NCBI GenBank assembly: GCA_020636215.1
Contig: JACJYG010000010.1
Coordinates: forward strand, 248,001 to 312,000
Source of the DNA: Lewinellaceae bacterium
GTDB lineage: Bacteria > Bacteroidota > Bacteroidia > Chitinophagales > Saprospiraceae
Direction: 5' to 3'
Length of the DNA stretch: 64,000 bases
Below the pieces are notes generated by a model. That model was not told the origin of the DNA, searched no databases, and saw nothing but the letters and a program-made list of their open reading frames with translations. Both the position numbers and the translations under genes were made by a program. Shown here piece after piece: positions 58,921 through 64,000 of this stretch (positions are counted from its first letter, which is position 1; each line of letters begins with the position of its first letter).

Positions 58921-59468
58921 TGGAAAAACCGTATCTTGAAGAAACCCGCCGATGGGTGGAACACTTTGTAGTAGGGCTCAATCTGTGCCCCTTTGCTCAC
59001 AGCCCCTTCCGCAACGGCCGTATCCGCTACGTGCTCTATGAGCAGGAAGATATTGTGGAGCTGGCCCGCCTGCTGGTGCAGGAAGCTCAATGGCTCAGCC
59101 GGCAGCCGGCCGGTGAGGTGGAAACCACTCTGTTGGTCCACCCCAACGCATTGCCGGATTTCTACGACTACCTCGATTTTTTAGAGGAGGCGGAATTATT
59201 GATCCGGGAAAATGATCTGGAGGGGATCATTCAGGTGGCTTCTTTCCACCCGGCTTACCAATTTGCCGGCACCGAAGCCGATGCCCCAGAAAATTACACC
59301 AACCGATCTCCTTATCCCATGCTGCACCTGCTGCGGGAAGAGGCCCTGGAGCAAGCGATCGACAGCTATAATCATCCCGAACAGATCCCGGAGCAGAACA
59401 TCGAAAAAATGAACAAGCTGGGCCAGGAGGGGATCGAGGAGCTGTGGCGGAAGGTGCGTGGGAAATAA
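58920..59468 (+). CDS. DUF1415 family protein
   Basis: 182 residues. WVEHFVVGLNLCPFAHSPF, TTLLVHPNAL, FYDYLDFLEEAE, IQVASFHPAYQFAG and NYTNRSPYPMLHLLREE are the DUF1415 signature. Function is unknown; it is a small cytoplasmic protein conserved in Proteobacteria and Bacteroidota. Translationally coupled to the pseudouridine synthase by a one-base overlap. Confidence 0.9.
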   Translation: MEKPYLEETRRWVEHFVVGLNLCPFAHSPFRNGRIRYVLYEQEDIVELARLLVQEAQWLSRQPAGEVETTLLVHPNALPDFYDYLDFLEEAELLIRENDLEGIIQVASFHPAYQFAGTEADAPENYTNRSPYPMLHLLREEALEQAIDSYNHPEQIPEQNIEKMNKLGQEGIEELWRKVRGK

Positions 59469-59541
59469 GCCTATTGTGCTATATTATTGGTTATTGGCCA
59501 TAGGGAGCCATACCTTGAGTTAACCATCTAGCCATTTTTAA

Positions 59542-59559
59542 CCGGCTCATTAGAGACGG
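59542..59559. promoter_or_regulatory. Imperfect palindrome before acyl-CoA reductase gene
   Basis: CCGGCTCATTAGAGACGG, one base different from 30435-30452 and at a similar distance upstream of a start codon. Confidence 0.35.
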
Positions 59560-59574
59560 CCAACCATTCACAAT

Positions 59575-60591
59575 ATGAACCTAAAGGAACGGCTACATTT
59601 ACTTTCCCGTCTGGGCGAACACCTGCGGGGAGAAGACGAATACCTGCGGGCCGTCATGCAGCGCGCCAGGTTCAATAACGCCTGGTTTACGATCGGAAAC
59701 CAGGAACAGGCCATTCAGGCTATCGCCCAACATTTTCTGGATGCAGGGAAGCTGGAAGCCTGGTTGTCGCGTTATGAATGGCAAGAGCCGGCGGCGCCTA
59801 AAACCGTAGCTATTGTCATGGCCGGTAACCTGCCGTTGGTGGGCTTTCACGACCTGTTGTGCGTTTTCGCCGCTGGGCATAAGGCCCTGATCAAGTTGTC
59901 GGAAAAAGACCAGTACCTGCTGCCTTACCTGCTGCAACTGATGGGGCAATTCGACGAACGGGCCACTGCTTTTTTTGAAACCACAGAACGGCTGGTGGAT
60001 TTTGATGCCGTAATTGCCACTGGCAGCAACAATTCGGCCCGCTATTTTGAAGCTTACTTCAGCCGATACCCGCACATTATCCGAAAAAACCGCAACGGGA
60101 TTGCCGTGCTGACTGGAGAAGAATCCAATGCCGAACTAGTGGCCCTGGGCCAGGATGTGTTCCAGTTCTTCGGACTGGGTTGCCGCAATGTCTCCAAGCT
60201 CTATGTGCCCCGGGGATACCAGTTCGAACCATTGTTGGAAGCCCTGCATGAATACCGGGAATATGTCCAGCACGATAAGTACAAGAACAATTTCGACTAC
60301 AATTACGCCTTGCTTATCCTTAACCGGGAACAGTACATGGCCAATGGCTGTATCATCCTGACGGAAAAACCATCTCTTCAGTCCCGTATCGCTTCTTTGC
60401 ATTATGAATATTACGATGGGATGGAAGCAATAGCGCAGGAAATAGAGCAGCGGAAGGAGGAAATACAGGTGGTCGTCGCCCGGCCGGGTTTGCTCCGGCA
60501 GGCCACCGTACCCTTTGGAAAAGCCCAGCAGCCGGAGTTGTGGGACTATGCTGATGGCGTGGATACGCTGGCGTTTTTATTGAGTTTGTAG
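59575..60591 (+). CDS. Acyl-CoA reductase (LuxC-like)
   Basis: 338 residues, aldehyde-dehydrogenase-like fold. IVMAGNLPLVGFHDLL, KLSEKDQYLLPYLLQ, VIATGSNNSARYFEAYFSRY, RKNRNGIAVLTGEES and the presumed catalytic Cys in FGLGCRNVSKLYVP match the LuxC-type fatty acyl-CoA reductase set found across Bacteroidota. It would reduce acyl thioesters to aldehydes; the physiological role in non-luminous bacteria is unclear. It is shorter than Vibrio LuxC (~480), as usual for this clade. Confidence 0.85.
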   Translation: MNLKERLHLLSRLGEHLRGEDEYLRAVMQRARFNNAWFTIGNQEQAIQAIAQHFLDAGKLEAWLSRYEWQEPAAPKTVAIVMAGNLPLVGFHDLLCVFAAGHKALIKLSEKDQYLLPYLLQLMGQFDERATAFFETTERLVDFDAVIATGSNNSARYFEAYFSRYPHIIRKNRNGIAVLTGEESNAELVALGQDVFQFFGLGCRNVSKLYVPRGYQFEPLLEALHEYREYVQHDKYKNNFDYNYALLILNREQYMANGCIILTEKPSLQSRIASLHYEYYDGMEAIAQEIEQRKEEIQVVVARPGLLRQATVPFGKAQQPELWDYADGVDTLAFLLSL

Positions 60592-60610
60592 GATAGGGGG
60601 TGAAAAAAAG

Positions 60611-60696
60611 GGGAGTGTTCAGGAGTTCGCGTCCCGTCCCTAGGGGCCGGGTAAATTATCGAGTCCCGTCCTTGAGGGCCGGGTAAAGTTCGAGTT
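60611..60696. repeat. 86-bp dispersed repeat, copy 2
   Basis: Matches 20213-20298 over the full 86 bases with three substitutions. It lies between convergent genes. Confidence 0.9.
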
Positions 60697-60776
60697 CCCT
60701 GAAGCCCCATTAAAATCAAGGCTTCCCTGATTCTGGCGCTGAATTTGACACAGTTATTTGAACAGTCTCAAAAAAA

Positions 60777-60809
60777 GAGCCTTTCCGGATGCTCCATCCG
60801 GAAAGGCTC
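60777..60809. terminator. Strong bidirectional intrinsic terminator
   Basis: GAGCCTTTCCGGAT and its exact complement form a 14-bp stem flanked by A6 on the left and T6 on the right, between the convergent acyl-CoA reductase and hydrolase-like genes, so it can stop transcription from both sides. Confidence 0.95.
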
Positions 60810-60833
60810 TTTTTTATTTAAAGAACAGTGCGC

Positions 60834-62396
60834 TTAATCAAAGATCAATTTTTGTATAACCGCCCCTTCTTTAAACCTCAACCGAAGGAAGTAAATGCCC
60901 GAGGAGGCGCCTTCCCGGTTTAGGATAAACTGGTTGCTGTCCACATCGAAGTAGGTGCGCAGTAGCCGGCCGTTGATATCGTACAGTTCGATAGAACGCA
61001 TGGGATGTTCCGCATCGGCGCTGATCATCACTTCGTCGGAAGCGGGGTTGGGCGCCAGTTTGAGGTTCACCTCGGCAGCGCCTACCTGCTTAGTATTGAC
61101 GAAGAGGCAGGGAAGGTCCATCCCGATGCAGGCCCGTACGCCGGCGTAAGCCATGATGGTATCCCAGTACATTCTGGCCCGTTCCGGGTTTGGCGGCGGG
61201 TTCGGTGGAACGTTAGGATTGTCTGCTGCGTAGAAATCCCAGGGCGCCGAATCGGCTATCACACCAGTGGGGAAGGGGAACAGCCCGTTGAAGCCATTGT
61301 TGCGGCTGTTAGCCACCTCGCTGTAATCTTCGGGCGCCCAGGCAGGAATGGATTCAAAAATGTCATTAATGCCTAATTCATTCAATTTGGCCTGGATATC
61401 GTATGCGCCGGATACTTCCACTACGGCAAAGTCATCGGATGGGTCAGCCGGGTCTCCGGTGCCGGGAACGGTAAGGGTGCCGGTAGTGTAGGGCGCGAAA
61501 GGATCGGTGGGCACCTGGAAAGAGACCCAGGGGACCGTGTTTTCATCAATCCAGCTAATATCGCCCAATGCGCCGCCATTATTGATGACCATGAGGATGT
61601 CAGAAGAGATAGGCGAACCATCAGCATAAGTGACGTGGTTCGGGTAGCAAAGGGTATCACCTGGAGGAAGTACTGGGTAACCAGGAGGCACCACTCCAAC
61701 GGAAGTACCATAAATATTGCCATTCACCTGTTCAATGACCATAGGGACGGTGCCGGCGCCCAGGTTGATCAGGAACTTGGGAATGACCACCTTAATGTAT
61801 GCATCAAGCGTGGCAGTGGCGGCAGTAATGTATCCGCCGGTGCCAACCCCCCATAGGCCGATCCTGTCCGGATCAATCTTATACGGGTTGTTTTCATCCA
61901 CGGCAAGTTTTCGCATGTAACGAACAGCAGTACGAGCATCCTGAAGGCCGCGGTAGGCCGCGTTGATCAGGAAGAATTTGCGGATGTCTTGAGAGGGGTC
62001 AACCGGGTTCCACCCCAGGCGGTAGTCGACAGAGGCCGCAAGGTAGCCGCGCTGAGCCAGGCGGGTGCACAATTCTACAACAGTGGAGTCCCTTATCGTG
62101 CCGCCCGTTCCGTTGTTTTGCGGAAAGGGCAGGAAGTTGCCGGTGTGGAACACCAGCATGACCGGGCGGGCTTCATTGTCATCGCCAACCGGCTCGTAGA
62201 TGTCCATTACCAGGGGCTGGGGAACAGCTTCTGTAGACTGCTGGAAGAGTACCGGCAGAATGGTCGCATTGACCCCGTAGACCTGGTTGGGGGTCACCTG
62301 TACGTCATAGAGCGCTTCCAGATAGGGCCCTTGGGCCTGCACTGAAGCCGTTAATGACAGCGCTAAAGTTAAAAGTAAAAAGTTAAGCTTCTTCAT
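60834..62396 (-). CDS. T9SS-exported alpha/beta-hydrolase-like protein lacking the nucleophile
   Basis: 520 residues from the ATG at 62396 (MKKLNFLLL); a longer start at 62405 is possible. A signal peptide ends at about SVQAQ. The hydrolase domain (~55-400) has VMLVFHTGNFLPF, GYLAASVDYRLGWNP and GLQDARTAVRYMRKLA as in carboxylesterases. The nucleophile elbow, normally GxSxGG, reads GVGTGG, with Gly (residue 188 counted from 62405) where Ser is expected. The C-terminal ~75 residues (LKLAPNPASDEVMIS, YDINGRLLRTY, GIYFLRLRF) are a T9SS sorting domain. It may be a binding protein rather than an enzyme. Downstream of a TonB-dependent receptor on the same strand. Confidence 0.82.
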   Translation of the reverse strand: MKKLNFLLLTLALSLTASVQAQGPYLEALYDVQVTPNQVYGVNATILPVLFQQSTEAVPQPLVMDIYEPVGDDNEARPVMLVFHTGNFLPFPQNNGTGGTIRDSTVVELCTRLAQRGYLAASVDYRLGWNPVDPSQDIRKFFLINAAYRGLQDARTAVRYMRKLAVDENNPYKIDPDRIGLWGVGTGGYITAATATLDAYIKVVIPKFLINLGAGTVPMVIEQVNGNIYGTSVGVVPPGYPVLPPGDTLCYPNHVTYADGSPISSDILMVINNGGALGDISWIDENTVPWVSFQVPTDPFAPYTTGTLTVPGTGDPADPSDDFAVVEVSGAYDIQAKLNELGINDIFESIPAWAPEDYSEVANSRNNGFNGLFPFPTGVIADSAPWDFYAADNPNVPPNPPPNPERARMYWDTIMAYAGVRACIGMDLPCLFVNTKQVGAAEVNLKLAPNPASDEVMISADAEHPMRSIELYDINGRLLRTYFDVDSNQFILNREGASSGIYFLRLRFKEGAVIQKLIFD

Positions 62397-62435
62397 AGGA
62401 AACATTTAGAGTTAAGTTGCTTAATGAGTCAAATA

Positions 62436-64000
62436 TTATTGTTCGTATAAGAAAGAAATATAGGCCATGCGCCCGATAAGGGGGCCGCCATAGGTTTGGT
62501 AAACCTGATTATCCAGCAAATTGGTGGCGCCTATTTTGATGGTTGTGTGCATACTTGGAATATTGTAGTTGACCTGTCCGTCCAACATGCCATAAGAAGG
62601 AATAAATCCGGTAAATTGCGGTGAACCTTCAAACAGGAAGCCTTCGATCCATTTGTAGTTGAGGTTAAAGCCCCAGTTCTTAATTTTACCAGTTTGGATA
62701 TTTCTGCCCGAAACGCCGATGTTGAACTTGTGTTTTGGGGTGTTGAAGGCTGGAATAATAGGGTCGTCTGACTGAGAAACGATGGCGTTGTAGGAGTAAT
62801 TTCCCGCTATGGAGAAGTAATTGGCAAAGTAATAATTCAGCCCCATTGAAAAGCCCTGGGTCGTCACCTTGTCCTGCGCATTGGAAGCGAAGCGGAATAC
62901 CTGTACGCTTTCTGGTAAAAAGGAGGTAGGGCTTGCGAAAGGGGCGTCGATCGCAATATTGTACCCGATAAAGTCCCGGTATACATTATAATAATAGCCG
63001 GCATCTACAAAGACTCTATTCCAGAGGGTCGCCCGATACCCTGCTTCCACCGTGCGTACTTTCTCCGGTTTTATTGGGTCAATATCATAGTACTCCAGGA
63101 GCCTGCGCTGCAGAAATCCGCTCAGGTAGTTTTGGAAAGATTCCAGCGTGATGACGCTATCCGCCCCATTGAGGTTGCCGGCGAGAATGGCCGGGCCGAC
63201 ATTGAGGGAAAGGTACTGGTCGGAAAGGGTTGGGTTGCGCACCCCTGAGGAAAAGCTGACGCGTAAATAATGGTTGGGCTTTGGTTTCCATACCACGGAA
63301 GCCGCTGGGGTGAAGACGTAATCGAAATTTTCGTTCTTGTCCATCCGCAGGGTAACATTGGTCCGGAATGTTCCATCGGAAAAAATCTTGTTTACCCCGC
63401 CGTATACCCCGTATTCAAAATTAGTGATCTTGATGCCCGCTGTATCGTAAAAAATGGTGCCCCGGGAATCCGGAGTATAAAGGCGGGCATTGCCTCCGAG
63501 GATGAACTCTGCAAATTCGGGATTAAACCTTTTTTCACCATGGATATGGTATAGAGCCGACTTGTCGTAGAAACGGGTGCCTCCTTCTTCATTATTATAA
63601 GAGGTGGTAATTTCGTTGAATGCCTGCTGGAACTGGGGCGTTCCGGGAATATAGCGCCCAGGTAGTCCGCTGCTTTCATTGGGGGCATTAACGAAATCTC
63701 TGGCCCGCTGATGGGCATTGTTTAAAAAGTCCTGGTTGTCGGCAAGCCATTGTTGCGCTGCTTTATCGTCAAATTCAATCGTGACCTGCCCGGTGGCCGG
63801 GTCAAAGATGATGCTTTCCTGAGGGTAACCCATCATCACCATGGAGTCCGCTATGCCATTGTCTTCCCACCATTTCTTGTAGCGGTTAAAATAGCTGCCG
63901 TCCGATTGAGCACGAGATTCCAGGCGGAGCGCCGTGAAATAAGGGTCATAACTGTCGCCGGCGTCTTCTAAGGACATATAGGCCCGGATAAAGAAATTAT
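62436..64000 (-). CDS. TonB-dependent receptor, C-terminal part (5' end outside window)
   Basis: The frame is open to the end of the window, so only the last ~520 residues are seen. They are the outer-membrane beta-barrel: alternating aromatic strands, FSSGVRNPTLSDQYLSLNVG, EKVRTVEAGYRATLWNRVFVDAGYYYN, YNIPSMHTTIKIGATNLLDNQVYQTYGGP and a C-terminal aromatic-rich strand ISFLYEQ. It belongs with oligosaccharide/siderophore-type receptors of Bacteroidota; no substrate can be assigned. It precedes the hydrolase-like gene by about 40 bases, so the two may form an operon. Confidence 0.92.
   Translation of the reverse strand, partial: NFFIRAYMSLEDAGDSYDPYFTALRLESRAQSDGSYFNRYKKWWEDNGIADSMVMMGYPQESIIFDPATGQVTIEFDDKAAQQWLADNQDFLNNAHQRARDFVNAPNESSGLPGRYIPGTPQFQQAFNEITTSYNNEEGGTRFYDKSALYHIHGEKRFNPEFAEFILGGNARLYTPDSRGTIFYDTAGIKITNFEYGVYGGVNKIFSDGTFRTNVTLRMDKNENFDYVFTPAASVVWKPKPNHYLRVSFSSGVRNPTLSDQYLSLNVGPAILAGNLNGADSVITLESFQNYLSGFLQRRLLEYYDIDPIKPEKVRTVEAGYRATLWNRVFVDAGYYYNVYRDFIGYNIAIDAPFASPTSFLPESVQVFRFASNAQDKVTTQGFSMGLNYYFANYFSIAGNYSYNAIVSQSDDPIIPAFNTPKHKFNIGVSGRNIQTGKIKNWGFNLNYKWIEGFLFEGSPQFTGFIPSYGMLDGQVNYNIPSMHTTIKIGATNLLDNQVYQTYGGPLIGRMAYISFLYEQ

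Overview
The window looks like chromosomal DNA of a Bacteroidota bacterium, most likely a Saprospiria (Lewinella-like) lineage. This rests on content: secreted proteins with C-terminal type IX secretion (T9SS) sorting domains, a TonB-dependent receptor, a choice-of-anchor/dockerin-like adhesin, a Bacteroidota-type promoter (TTG-N21-TAnnTTTG) ahead of trp, small conserved Bacteroidota proteins (DUF4159, a small membrane protein between surE and lpxB), and absence of Shine-Dalgarno sites. Genus is inference.

Layout. (1) 1-7118 is an accessory zone: the 3' end of a receiver-CHAT caspase-like gene, a small protein with an R-x4-H motif, a membrane protein of mixed composition, a TIR-domain protein, a candidate structured RNA, a large TULIP/P47-like protein whose Cys-rich tail is cut by an in-frame TAA, and two toxin-antitoxin-like pairs (DUF433/DUF5615, DUF2442/DUF4160) in which the toxin reading frames are broken. 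(2) 7276-7978 holds two tRNA-Leu genes surrounded by rearranged and tandem partial tRNA copies. (3) 8241-25261 is mostly housekeeping: rseP, rsmE-DUF4159, PspC, mltA (one frameshift), a methyltransferase, a sulfur operon (two YeeE/YedE halves plus a sulfide:quinone oxidoreductase-like enzyme), surE-small membrane protein-lpxB, a GH2 beta-mannosidase, an alpha/beta hydrolase and holA. (4) 25475-28663 is a large T9SS adhesin. (5) 28737-36743 is a complete trp operon trpEGDCFBA plus a DAHP synthase, preceded by a promoter, a leader peptide with four consecutive Trp codons and an attenuator hairpin. (6) 36766-54523 (minus strand) is a Tc toxin locus: a membrane-anchored CHAT protein, a small ORF resembling the end of an S51 peptidase, a fused TcB-TcC protein and a TcA protein. 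The extreme C-terminus of TcB-TcC is an AT-rich 342-residue cassette carrying a metzincin-like zinc protease signature, which I take to be the translocated effector. (7) 54602-55279 is a degraded MNT remnant and a ParE/antitoxin pair, again with a frameshifted toxin. (8) 55473-64000 holds an epimerase, a trans-sulfuration PLP enzyme, an RluD-like synthase, DUF1415, a LuxC-type acyl-CoA reductase, a T9SS alpha/beta-hydrolase-like protein lacking the nucleophile serine, and the 3' end of a TonB-dependent receptor.

Two themes run across regions. First, intergenic DNA is rich in repeats: an 86-bp dispersed element, 8-bp tandem arrays after stop codons, palindromic elements and simple repeats. Second, several frames are broken at G/C homopolymers (G9, G5, G7), including two toxin genes; this is either assembly error or real inactivation/phase switching, and read-level checking would decide.
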